Of a stretch of 64,000 bases of DNA, positions 25,237-32,797 are shown in pieces. The notes beneath the pieces are model-generated. The model had not been told where the DNA came from, did not search any database, and saw only the letters and a list, made by a program, of their open reading frames with translations. The stretch spans positions 134,363 through 198,362 of the forward strand of contig CAZLMG010000005.1 of NCBI GenBank assembly GCA_964560765.1, read 5' to 3'. Origin of the DNA: CAZLMG01 sp964560765. GTDB taxonomy: Bacteria; Bdellovibrionota_B; Oligoflexia; Oligoflexales; CAZLMG01. Both the position numbers and the translations under genes were made by a program. Positions within the stretch are counted from its first letter, which is position 1; every line of letters starts with the position of its first letter.

Positions 25237-26652
25237 ATGATTCGCTTTTTTGGCGTGATTTTGTGCGTTTTCGGCCTTGGACAGGCGGTTGCTCGGGCAA
25301 ATGATCTTGAGCATGCGCCACCGGCATTCGATCTAAAGGATGGCCGAGCGGTGCCAATTGACATCGAAAGTATCGCGCTCAATTGGGAATTCAGCACGGC
25401 CGCGGGTGCCAGAGCGCATGCTAGAGTGAGCTTTCGTACGGGCGAGTCGGGCTTCCCAATGTTTGACCTCGTACCGAATCCAATAGCTATTTGGCTGAAT
25501 GGTAAGGCGTTACCTGCCCAGTCACTGCGACGAATCGCCGATCCCCATCAAGCTACAGAGATCCGGGTTCTCGCTGAGGTTGTCGATGCTGGTGATATGA
25601 ACGTGATGGAGTTTCAGTATGTCGTACCAGACGTAACCTTTAACAATGGCAACGTTCGAGCTGGCTTGTTTATGAATGATTTGGCCACTGGCGGCAGGAA
25701 GTTTTGGGAGCAATACGGCCCCGCCAATTTTGAGTTTGATCAGTTCCAACAGACTATTGATTTGCGCCTGGTGGGCGTTAGCAAGAGTCATGAGTTGTTT
25801 GCCAACGGTGCTGTGACCGAAACGGCACCCAATGCTTGGAGAATTGTTTTTCCTGATTATTACAGCAGTTCATCTTTCTATCTGCATTTGACCGAGGCGG
25901 GAAGATTTGCCAGACGCAGTGCCTTGTATCAAGGTTTGGATGCCGAGATTCCTGTGTTGGTGTATGCAGAGAGTGCCAGCTTAGCGGCCTCCGGTCTTAC
26001 AGACTCTTTGAAGTACTTCAAAGAGCTTGAGGCAACTTACGGACCCTATTCGCACCGATCGTTCATCGCTTACATGACGCCCGATGGTGGTGGCATGGAG
26101 TACGCGGGTGCGACCATGACATCTCTTTGGGCGCTTGGTCATGAAATCACTCATTCATGGTTTGCCCGTGGTGTGATGCCTAGTTCTGGCAATGCAGGTT
26201 GGGTTGACGAAGCCGTAGCGAGTTGGCGAGGAAACGGTTATCCGCGTGCGACAGCCGAGCCCAATCGACAACCAGTAAACCTCGGAGGATTTTCTCCATA
26301 CCGCCGACATACCACCATGGATGCTTATACCTTGGGCGCCAAGTTGATGAGTGAGTTCGACTTCATGTTTCGACAATTTAGCGCCGACGGCAAGACAGGT
26401 ATGCGTGCTGTTTTGCGACTGATCTTTGAGATGCAGAAGAATGAAACGATTACAGTCGATAGCTTTCGCAGTCAATTGACAGATTTGACCGGTCGCGATG
26501 TGCAAAGCGTCTTTAATCGGTACGTATATGGTAAAGGCTCTCGCGAGATACCCCAGATTTCAGCCGGGTTGCTGCAATCCTTTGGGTCAGATCGAGGTGC
26601 CATTGATCATCCGAGACCCTACACCCCGGAGGAGCTGGCGCGGTTTCGATAG
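25237..26652 (+). CDS. Exported M1-family (gluzincin) aminopeptidase-like protein
   Basis: A 471-residue protein with a signal peptide (FFGVILCVFGLGQAVARA). The zinc site is complete: HEITH (H302, E303, H306), then the third ligand E325 in WVDEAV exactly 18 residues later, the M1 spacing. GGMEYAG just upstream resembles the substrate-anchoring GAMEN loop. The N-terminal half is a beta-rich domain, as in M1 enzymes. The C-terminal helical domain is short. So it is a secreted metallopeptidase of the M1/leukotriene hydrolase group. The ATG 25237 has GGAGG at 25226-25230. Confidence 0.87.
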   Translation: MIRFFGVILCVFGLGQAVARANDLEHAPPAFDLKDGRAVPIDIESIALNWEFSTAAGARAHARVSFRTGESGFPMFDLVPNPIAIWLNGKALPAQSLRRIADPHQATEIRVLAEVVDAGDMNVMEFQYVVPDVTFNNGNVRAGLFMNDLATGGRKFWEQYGPANFEFDQFQQTIDLRLVGVSKSHELFANGAVTETAPNAWRIVFPDYYSSSSFYLHLTEAGRFARRSALYQGLDAEIPVLVYAESASLAASGLTDSLKYFKELEATYGPYSHRSFIAYMTPDGGGMEYAGATMTSLWALGHEITHSWFARGVMPSSGNAGWVDEAVASWRGNGYPRATAEPNRQPVNLGGFSPYRRHTTMDAYTLGAKLMSEFDFMFRQFSADGKTGMRAVLRLIFEMQKNETITVDSFRSQLTDLTGRDVQSVFNRYVYGKGSREIPQISAGLLQSFGSDRGAIDHPRPYTPEELARFR

Positions 26653-26715
26653 ATATCTTAACGCTATGTAAATATTGTCAGATATGGCGAACTTCGCTTT
26701 TTTCTTAAGTGCAAA

Positions 26716-26768
26716 CCCGTCCCTGCCGATAAGCATTTCAGGGTTTACCTGCAGAACTCAGGGACGGG
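26716..26768 (+). promoter_or_regulatory. Hairpin covering the ribosome binding site of the 26772 gene
   Basis: CCCGTCCCTG at 26716-26725 is perfectly complementary to CAGGGACGGG at 26759-26768, a ten-pair stem over a 33-base loop. The right arm contains the Shine-Dalgarno of the following gene and ends three bases before its ATG. The left arm could instead pair in part with the loop (AAACCC at 26713 with GGGTTT at 26741), giving two exclusive folds. Confidence 0.5.
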
Positions 26769-26771
26769 GCA

Positions 26772-27911
26772 ATGCACAGTTACAAGTTAAGGCTTGCGGT
26801 GACTCCGCTCATTCTATCTGGCGTTCTCTATGCCTGCGACAACGCCAAGCAATTCATTTCCGATGATAAGAACGATGGCGTCTCGAAAGATGGGGCGGAC
26901 CGCGACGCTGCGACTGAACCGGTCATGGTCGGTGGCGCATTCCTGACTTGCGGCGTTGCCAGCTCAGATCCAAAGCTTAGCCAAACTGAAATCGGTTGCC
27001 GCTTGGCGGAACGGAGCGACGATAGTAATGCGCGCATCTATGATGCGGCCCTGGGGTATCGTGTCGATTGGTTGATTTACGACGAGCAGAGAAAGTTGGT
27101 GCAGATTGCCGCACAGCAATTCTCGGATGCGGATAAGTGGCACGTCAAATGGGCTTATCCGAATTCGGCATTTGTTCAGCATCAGGTCATTCTCGAAGTC
27201 ACAGCTCGCAATGGGCGTACAGCGACGTATTCAAAGGCGCTCAGTCGACTGGATGACATTGAGTTCGATAAACTTGGCGGCGCACAAGTCACTTATAGCC
27301 TGCTGCCAACATCTGGCGTCATTGAGCCCAATTCGGCCGACGATGATGATGCCGAAAAAAACCGATTTCCTTGGGAAATGCTGGTTTTGGGTGCCATCGA
27401 TTACTGGGCGACGAGCTCGGCCTCAGAAACCACGACGGCGACCAACAACAACGGAGCGATGAGTGGATCGTCAACGAGTACAAGCGTCGCACAACCTGTG
27501 GGGACAATGCCTGGTACTTCGACAATACCGGGGTTTAGCTTGCAGCAGACGGCGCAGCCCAGTTCAATCGACAGTCTGCTGGGCAGCTATCATAGCGAAA
27601 TGATAAAGCGCGGATATGATGCCAACCTGATTTGCTCGGCTCTGCATTCTGGTGGCAGGCTTAATAAGCTGCGCTTAAGGCGGCAGGCAGAGATATTGCC
27701 GTTGTCCCCAGGCGGGGAGCGCTGCTTTATGAACTTTCTGGAAGCGGACCAGTTGAGACGCTGTTGGTTTGTTTATGTAATGGAAGCGACTTCAGGAAGA
27801 CCAACCCCATCGATCCGAGTACTGAGCAATGCTGAGTTTGATCCGCAGTCAGGGCTCATGGAAAAAGACCTTCGTTTAACCATCAAGCGCTATCAGTGCC
27901 AAAGTCGCTAG
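26772..27911 (+). CDS. Lipoprotein, unknown
   Basis: A 379-residue protein with signal VTPLILSGVLYAC, where Cys22 is the likely lipid site. The mature part starts acidic and disordered (ISDDKNDGVSKDG). A beta-rich domain follows, then a Ser/Thr-rich linker (ASETTTATNNNG, then SGSSTSTSVA), and a C-terminal domain with several cysteines (LICSALHSGG, GGERCFMNF, RRCWFVY). The design of two domains and a flexible linker suggests a surface or periplasmic protein. Its ribosome binding site lies in a strong hairpin. Function not recognised. Confidence 0.68.
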   Translation: MHSYKLRLAVTPLILSGVLYACDNAKQFISDDKNDGVSKDGADRDAATEPVMVGGAFLTCGVASSDPKLSQTEIGCRLAERSDDSNARIYDAALGYRVDWLIYDEQRKLVQIAAQQFSDADKWHVKWAYPNSAFVQHQVILEVTARNGRTATYSKALSRLDDIEFDKLGGAQVTYSLLPTSGVIEPNSADDDDAEKNRFPWEMLVLGAIDYWATSSASETTTATNNNGAMSGSSTSTSVAQPVGTMPGTSTIPGFSLQQTAQPSSIDSLLGSYHSEMIKRGYDANLICSALHSGGRLNKLRLRRQAEILPLSPGGERCFMNFLEADQLRRCWFVYVMEATSGRPTPSIRVLSNAEFDPQSGLMEKDLRLTIKRYQCQSR

Positions 27912-27935
27912 ATTGCAGCATCAGCGTTACCGGAC

Positions 27936-28868
27936 TCATCTCCCGCGTAGAGCCAGTGGCACGATTGGATAGACTGGCTGTGGCCGAAGTAGTTGGTCAA
28001 CCTGTTCGATAAATTCGTAAGTACCCGCCAACGACTTCTGAATGATTCCTGGTAGAGCGGACGCAGGAGGGGTGCTTGTCGTGGAAACCTCGACTGTAAG
28101 GGCCAAAGTTCCATGCTGCATGTAGGCGTAGTCGATAAATTCGCCCTGCGTCGGATAATCGAAATATGACTGCAGATACTTGCGAAACCCCATGACTTGA
28201 GCGACCTTCTTTGCCACTTTCAAGAACATGGATTGCTGCGGTGGTGTATCAGCTGAATAGCACCATGGCCACAAGATGCCTTCCATGCCAGAGTGAAACG
28301 CTAGTGCACCCTTTACGGCGAAAGTCCCAAGCAAACTCTGAATCAGTGCAATTTCCGGCAAATAAAATGACTCGTTTACTGGTCGATTTGGAAATGCATA
28401 GTCGCGATTGGGGTCGCGACCGATAGCATCGCCGCGACGATGAGCTACATGCCCGTCTGGATTAATAATCGGTTGCAGAATTAGCACGAAACTTTTGAGG
28501 ATATTCTGGATGTTTGCTTGCCGCGTATTTGTGGCGACATCATTGATGAGTCCCAGAACGGCCTCTGTGCTGGACTTTTCATCGCCGTGATGCGTCCCGT
28601 TCAAGTAGATTGCCGGCCCCGCCAAATCACTCCTAAGGGTCGCCGTCAAATAGAAAATCTCTCGTCCTTGCTGCGACTCGCCGAGTTTGTGCAGACGAAA
28701 GACTTCTGGTTGCTCCTGGGCTATGTTTGCTAGGTATTCATTGATTTCCGTTTGTGAATGATAACGGTCGAAACGGATGGGCTCGGCAGTTGCTTGTATC
28801 GTCCAGAAATGCAAAAAAACTATGGTTGAAAGAACAAACGGTCGGATGGTGGTGATCGATCGCTGCAT
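27936..28868 (-). CDS. Exported M14 zinc carboxypeptidase
   Basis: A 310-residue metallocarboxypeptidase with a signal peptide (FVLSTIVFLHFWTIQATA). Catalytic residues are all visible: HXXE in GTHHGDE (H94, E97), substrate-binding INPDGHVAHRR and RDPNRDYAFPN, third zinc ligand H192 in FHSG, and catalytic E260 in LTVEVS. The small size and HGDE-type motif resemble the M14 group that cuts murein peptides or small amide bonds, so a cell-wall substrate is possible but not shown. ATG 28868 is chosen since the preceding sequence encodes no signal and GAGGA lies upstream. Confidence 0.88.
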   Translation of the reverse strand: MQRSITTIRPFVLSTIVFLHFWTIQATAEPIRFDRYHSQTEINEYLANIAQEQPEVFRLHKLGESQQGREIFYLTATLRSDLAGPAIYLNGTHHGDEKSSTEAVLGLINDVATNTRQANIQNILKSFVLILQPIINPDGHVAHRRGDAIGRDPNRDYAFPNRPVNESFYLPEIALIQSLLGTFAVKGALAFHSGMEGILWPWCYSADTPPQQSMFLKVAKKVAQVMGFRKYLQSYFDYPTQGEFIDYAYMQHGTLALTVEVSTTSTPPASALPGIIQKSLAGTYEFIEQVDQLLRPQPVYPIVPLALRGR

Positions 28869-28905
28869 AAAGGTTATTTCCTCGTGGTAGCCAGTTTTGG
28901 CCGCT

Positions 28906-29970
28906 TTACGCCAGCGACGCCTGAAATGGCGGGCGGTGCGACAGATGAAATCCAAGGCCGCGGCCGTATTCCAGGATCGATCCAAAGTCCAAGGATACCG
29001 TGGCTCCGGCCTTTTGGGTAACTTCATCTTCTGTTGGAAGATCAAAGTCATCGGCACCATAGCGCAACCCGAGCAACGCCTCTTCGTTCTTGGTTAAGAC
29101 AGAAGTGCGAACATGTCGAATGTTGTCCAAAAAGATCCGGGAGACCGCCAGCCAACGCAAGTATTCTTGAGTGCTGATTTCACGACCGCCAAGTGCATTG
29201 TGGTAGGGTTTATAAGTCCAGCAAAGAAAGCTGCGCAGGGGATTACTCTGGGTATCTTGAAATTGACGTAGGGACTCCAAGTGGCTCAGTCGCTCGTCTA
29301 GTGTTTCATCAAAACCAATGACCATCGTCGCCGTTGAACCCATCCCGGCGTCGAGAATGGCCTGCTGAGCAGTGAAATATTCAGCAACGCGGAACTTACC
29401 AGGACTATGTCGGCGACGAAATCCATCTTCGAGTATTTCAGCTCCGCCACCCGTTATCCAGCGTGTGCCGGACTCCGCGAGCATTCTTGCGGCCACTGAG
29501 AGTTCTAGTTTTGAAACACGCGCCGCAAAGAGGAACTCGGCCACGGTCATCCCATAGAATTCGATAGAATCGCCAAAGCGTTCTCTGACCCTGGCGAACG
29601 TGCGACAGTAGTCAGCGATCCGCAACTTAGGATGAAAGCCACCATTCAGGCCAACCATCGTCCCGCCCAGATCTTTTACCCGCTGAATTCGGTCACACAA
29701 CTGTTCGTCCGTGAGAAGGTAAGTGCCCGTCTGATGTGGTAGGCGATAGAAGGAACAGTAATCACACTTAGCAACGCAAATGTTCGTGTAGTTTACGATC
29801 GCCATGATCAGGTACGTAGCCCGATCTGGGGTGTGGAATCGACTGCGGGCCTGACTTGCCAATTCGCAGAGAGCCGTGTCATCAGCCTCGAGAGCAAGAA
29901 AGCCAGCTTCTGAGCGGCTTATGCGCTCACCTCGCCTAACCTTTTCTTGAATTACGTCAAACAACGGCAA
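28906..29970 (-). CDS. mqnC: Radical SAM enzyme MqnC (cyclic dehypoxanthinyl futalosine synthase)
   Basis: It cyclises dehypoxanthine futalosine in the futalosine route to menaquinone. The 354 residues carry the cluster motif CVAKCDYC (C65, C69, C72), followed by SFYRLP, the Phe-Tyr-Arg pattern of MqnC rather than of MqnE or CofH. GGTMVGLNGGFHP and ITGGGAEIL match the family. The start is a TTG at 29970 without a strong ribosome binding site; another TTG at 29964 is possible. Other mqn genes are not adjacent, except a UbiA homologue and ubiX at 14.7 kb. Aminofutalosine synthase is the main alternative. Confidence 0.85.
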   Translation of the reverse strand: MPLFDVIQEKVRRGERISRSEAGFLALEADDTALCELASQARSRFHTPDRATYLIMAIVNYTNICVAKCDYCSFYRLPHQTGTYLLTDEQLCDRIQRVKDLGGTMVGLNGGFHPKLRIADYCRTFARVRERFGDSIEFYGMTVAEFLFAARVSKLELSVAARMLAESGTRWITGGGAEILEDGFRRRHSPGKFRVAEYFTAQQAILDAGMGSTATMVIGFDETLDERLSHLESLRQFQDTQSNPLRSFLCWTYKPYHNALGGREISTQEYLRWLAVSRIFLDNIRHVRTSVLTKNEEALLGLRYGADDFDLPTEDEVTQKAGATVSLDFGSILEYGRGLGFHLSHRPPFQASLA

Positions 29971-30196
29971 ACTCGCAGGTTTCTCACGACATGTGTCGTA
30001 TCAACTCCAAATAGAGATATACAGAGCCCAGACTCTGTTTGCAAACTAAAGGTAGTAATAGAATCATTGCTGAAACTATTAGAATTCGTTGCGAAGTTTG
30101 AGAGTTGCGTGGAGATTCCCCTTGCAACTTGTGGCGGAACTGGCTAAACGTGGCCGCTCAAATTTTCTGGTCCAGTGTTAGTGAAAGGGAGAAGTA

Positions 30197-30694
30197 GTGG
30201 ACGTACTACAAGTCATTAAGCAGGATCATGACGCACTCAGAGATTTGCTAACAAGCATTTCGTCTGAATCCCGCGTGAGCGAGCGTCGTGCGCTTTTCGA
30301 TACGTTTGAAAAGTACCTTTCTATCCACATCAAGCTCGAAGAGCAGTATCTCTATCCGGAGGTTTCAGGTCTCTTTCCGGGTGCTGAAATGTTTGTCGAT
30401 GCCTCCCTGGCGAATCATCGATCTGTCGTTCGACTTGTTTCTGACATTGGTAAGCAGCTGAAGAAGCCAGCTGCGGATCATGCTGGAATTGACAAGAAAA
30501 TCGAGAAGTTAGATGAGTTAACCCGGGCGCATTTGCGCATGGAAGAAGAGCATATGATGCCGAAGGTTCGGGTCATGATTCCTACCCAGGACCGCGAGGA
30601 CTTGGGGGTGGTTTTCCACGAAATGCGCCAGGAGTGGTTCGCCAACCCTGAAGTCGAGACTTCTGCCGCTCGAGCCAAGCGCAAGCGGGCGTAA
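30197..30694 (+). CDS. Hemerythrin-like (HHE) protein
   Basis: A 165-residue cytoplasmic four-helix protein of the HHE cation-binding family, which uses a diiron site in oxygen, nitric oxide or iron handling. The paired motifs are visible: QDHDALRDLL, HIKLEEQYLYPE, ANHRSVVRLV and AHLRMEEEHMMPK. A basic tail (ARAKRKRA) follows. Start GTG 30197, with GGGAGAAG upstream. The preceding 226-base gap contains small inverted repeats but no confident promoter. The precise ligand is unknown. Confidence 0.9.
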   Translation: MDVLQVIKQDHDALRDLLTSISSESRVSERRALFDTFEKYLSIHIKLEEQYLYPEVSGLFPGAEMFVDASLANHRSVVRLVSDIGKQLKKPAADHAGIDKKIEKLDELTRAHLRMEEEHMMPKVRVMIPTQDREDLGVVFHEMRQEWFANPEVETSAARAKRKRA

Positions 30695-30710
30695 GGGTCA
30701 AGGAAATGAC

Positions 30711-30740
30711 TTGACGGGCTTTCCATATCTGGGGTATCTG
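30711..30740 (+). promoter_or_regulatory. Candidate promoter for rplS
   Basis: TTGACG at 30711-30716 is a near-consensus -35. TATCTG at 30735-30740 is the best -10 at an 18-base spacing. Transcription would begin near 30747, about 65 bases before the rplS start. Confidence 0.4.
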
Positions 30741-30812
30741 CCCTAGTTCTGGGCTCTGTACCGATTAACTGAAATTCTGTCGAAGCACATTGCATTCAAA
30801 GGCCATCGCGTT

Positions 30813-31223
30813 ATGAAAGACCCAATCATCAGCCGTTTTGAGAAGAAGACCTTCACGCAAGTGGCGAAGCTGCCGGCATTTCGTCCCGGCGATACCGTCC
30901 GCGTAGACTACAAAATTCGTGAAGGTGCGGATAAATTTCGAATTCAGCCTTTCGAAGGCGTTTGTATCCGCTACAAAAAAGGTACGGCCGATGGCTCGTT
31001 CACGGTTCGTAAAATTTCCGCCAACGGCGTCGGCGTTGAACGCGTGTTTCCGATCTATTCGCCATACGTTGAGGGCGTAACCGTAAAGGCGCGCGGCATT
31101 GTTCGCCGTTCCCGTCTTTATTACCTACGCGATTTGGCTGGTAAGGCGGCTCGTATTCGTAACCGCTTTGGGACATCCGTTGTTGCGGAGCCAGAGGCGC
31201 CTGCGGCAGAGCAAGCTGAGTAA
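30813..31223 (+). CDS. rplS: Ribosomal protein L19
   Basis: A 50S subunit protein near the interface with the 30S subunit. The 136 residues show the L19 signatures: FRPGDTVRVDYKI, RIQPFEGVCIRYKKG, GVGVERVFPIYSP and RRSRLYYLRDLAGKAARI. The last 15 residues are an acidic Ala/Glu/Pro-rich extension beyond the usual end. It stands alone here, without rpsP, rimM and trmD, and with rnhB and yraN inverted against it. A strong terminator follows. Confidence 0.97.
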   Translation: MKDPIISRFEKKTFTQVAKLPAFRPGDTVRVDYKIREGADKFRIQPFEGVCIRYKKGTADGSFTVRKISANGVGVERVFPIYSPYVEGVTVKARGIVRRSRLYYLRDLAGKAARIRNRFGTSVVAEPEAPAAEQAE

Positions 31224-31241
31224 TTGATTGTGATTCCATGG

Positions 31242-31278
31242 AAAGCCCGTGTACTAGTTTGGTGCGCGGGCTTTTTTT
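31242..31278 (+). terminator. Intrinsic terminator after rplS
   Basis: AAAGCCCG pairs with CGGGCTTT, extended by two pairs inward, and is followed by a seven-T run. The T run overlaps the stop codon of the convergent yraN gene. Confidence 0.9.
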
Positions 31279-31672
31279 ATGGGTTGAGGAATCCGGCCCA
31301 GTAATCTACTGCCAATGGGCGAGCCTGCTCATCCATGCATACCAATGCCAAATCAAGGCGTACCGAGTCGTAATCTCCTCGATGCATGGTTGAAAACAGG
31401 CGCAAACCGCGCAATAGGGCGGCGGATTTTCTTCTAGAAATCGTTGGCTGACCCGATGTGATCCACCAAGGGTGAATATCGGCATGGCTTTGACGAGGCT
31501 GTGATCGTGATCTAACTTCAACGCCCACAAGCGTGCGGCCCTTATTGGCGATGATATCCATCTCGGTGCCTATTTTGCGCCAGTTGCGCGCCAAGATTCT
31601 CCAACCTTGGGCACGCAATTGTGCCGCAACCCAGTCCTCCGCAGACTGGCCGAGTTCTAACTTGCTCAGCAC
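31277..31672 (-). CDS. yraN: UPF0102 protein YraN
   Basis: A small endonuclease-fold protein of the YraN family, often linked with rnhB. The 131 residues have GQSAEDWVAAQLRAQGWRIL, then ARNWRKIGTEMDIIA with the nuclease-like Glu and Asp, and VGVEVRSRS with the second catalytic-type Glu. This is the PD-(D/E)XK layout. The start is GTG 31672, two bases after the rnhB stop. The biochemical role is not settled in the family. Confidence 0.88.
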   Translation of the reverse strand: MLSKLELGQSAEDWVAAQLRAQGWRILARNWRKIGTEMDIIANKGRTLVGVEVRSRSQPRQSHADIHPWWITSGQPTISRRKSAALLRGLRLFSTMHRGDYDSVRLDLALVCMDEQARPLAVDYWAGFLNP

Positions 31673-31674
31673 GA

Positions 31675-32313
31675 TCAGTTGCGATCTTGAGAATGGATCA
31701 TGTTACGAATCGGGGCGAAGCTTCGCCGGTGAATGGGGCAGGCTCCTAGCTTTTCGAGTTGCGCTAAGTGGACCTTGGTCCCATAACCCACGTGCAATTC
31801 GAAGCCGTACTCTGGAAACTTAGTTGCTTGCTCTTCCATATAGCGATCACGCGCCTCCTTAGCGAGAATGGAGGCTGCAGCGATAGCATAGCAGAGACCG
31901 TCGCCGCCAATGACTTGGCTTTGCTCTCCGAGATAGCCTGGCAGCTTCTGATTTCCATCAATGAGCAGCATCGAATAATTTTGGTTACATTGCTTGATGG
32001 CGCGGCGCATGGCCTTGAACGTTGCGGGGACGATGCCGAGGACATCGATTTCTTCCGAGGAGGCCATGGCAATATAGGACTCTCGGGTCACTTGCAAAAT
32101 GGCGGGAATGATGGACGCGCGTTGTTTGGCACTGAGTGTCTTTGAATCTCTGATGAGCGATCGCTGCTTTTCCGGCAGTTTCGCCAAGCCTTCATAATCT
32201 AGAGCTGCGCAGGCTGCGAAAACGGGCCCCGCAATACAGCCGCGCCCAACTTCATCAACACCTACGATGCTGTAGCCTTCAGCAATTAGCCGTTGCTCTA
32301 GCTCGCCGCGCAT
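31675..32313 (-). CDS. rnhB: Ribonuclease HII
   Basis: It cuts RNA in RNA-DNA hybrids and removes misinserted ribonucleotides. The 212-residue chain has the Asp-Glu pair of VGVDEVGRGCIAGPV, then RDSKTLS, LLIDGN with the third acidic residue, and SILAKEARDRYM ending in the last acidic ligand. The order trxA-rnhB-yraN with gaps of nine and two bases is an operon. Confidence 0.96.
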   Translation of the reverse strand: MRGELEQRLIAEGYSIVGVDEVGRGCIAGPVFAACAALDYEGLAKLPEKQRSLIRDSKTLSAKQRASIIPAILQVTRESYIAMASSEEIDVLGIVPATFKAMRRAIKQCNQNYSMLLIDGNQKLPGYLGEQSQVIGGDGLCYAIAAASILAKEARDRYMEEQATKFPEYGFELHVGYGTKVHLAQLEKLGACPIHRRSFAPIRNMIHSQDRN

Positions 32314-32322
32314 GGGACCTCT

Positions 32323-32649
32323 CTAGAGAGCTTTCTCGATCAAGTCTTTTAGCTTGTTCTTGGGGTGTGCTCCAACCAAGGTGTCGACAACGCGACCGTC
32401 CTTGAATAGAACCATGTAGGGAATGGATCGAACGCCAAAATTGGCCGGAATATTAGCATTCTCATCCACGTTCATTTTTGCGATGGTAACGCGGCCCTTA
32501 TACTCATCGGCGAGAGTATCCAGCACCGGGCCAATAGCTACACATGGGCCGCACCATGGCGCCCAAAAATCAACAAGCACAGGATTGTTAGCCTTTAAGA
32601 CCTGGTCTTCGAAATTTCCATCGGTAACTGCGACTGTATTGGCGCCCAT
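32323..32649 (-). CDS. trxA: Thioredoxin
   Basis: A 108-residue cytoplasmic disulfide reductase. The active site WCGPC has cysteines at about 33 and 36 in VDFWAPWCGPC. Further thioredoxin marks are AKMNVDEN, the cis-proline segment VRSIPYMVLFKDG, and GAHPKNKL. ATG 32649 is the start because GGGAGG lies six bases upstream; an upstream ATG in the same frame would add 19 residues unrelated to thioredoxin. First gene of trxA-rnhB-yraN. Confidence 0.96.
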   Translation of the reverse strand: MGANTVAVTDGNFEDQVLKANNPVLVDFWAPWCGPCVAIGPVLDTLADEYKGRVTIAKMNVDENANIPANFGVRSIPYMVLFKDGRVVDTLVGAHPKNKLKDLIEKAL

Positions 32650-32718
32650 TGATTCCTCCCAAGGTGCGAAAAATCGGATGTGTCGGTCAGACGCATGAGT
32701 AAACACGAATTCGAAGTT

Positions 32719-32746
32719 TTACTCAACAGCGCTTCACGGGTATCAT
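32719..32746 (+). promoter_or_regulatory. Candidate promoter for the PilZ-kinase gene
   Basis: TTACTC and TATCAT are separated by 16 bases, about 50 bases before the start at 32798. It lies in the 148-base divergent gap with trxA. Confidence 0.35.
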
Positions 32747-32797
32747 GGATTTTAAGATTTTCAGCCATGTTCATGCAAATATCGGATGTGCTAACGC

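Noticed and set aside
30037..30120. Small palindromes (GTTTGCAAAC and TAATAG/CTATTA) before the hemerythrin gene
   Set aside because: Short, AT-rich and not placed at a clear promoter; likely by chance.
32650..32706. Extended start for thioredoxin
   Set aside because: The added residues do not match thioredoxin and the ATG at 32649 has a strong ribosome binding site.
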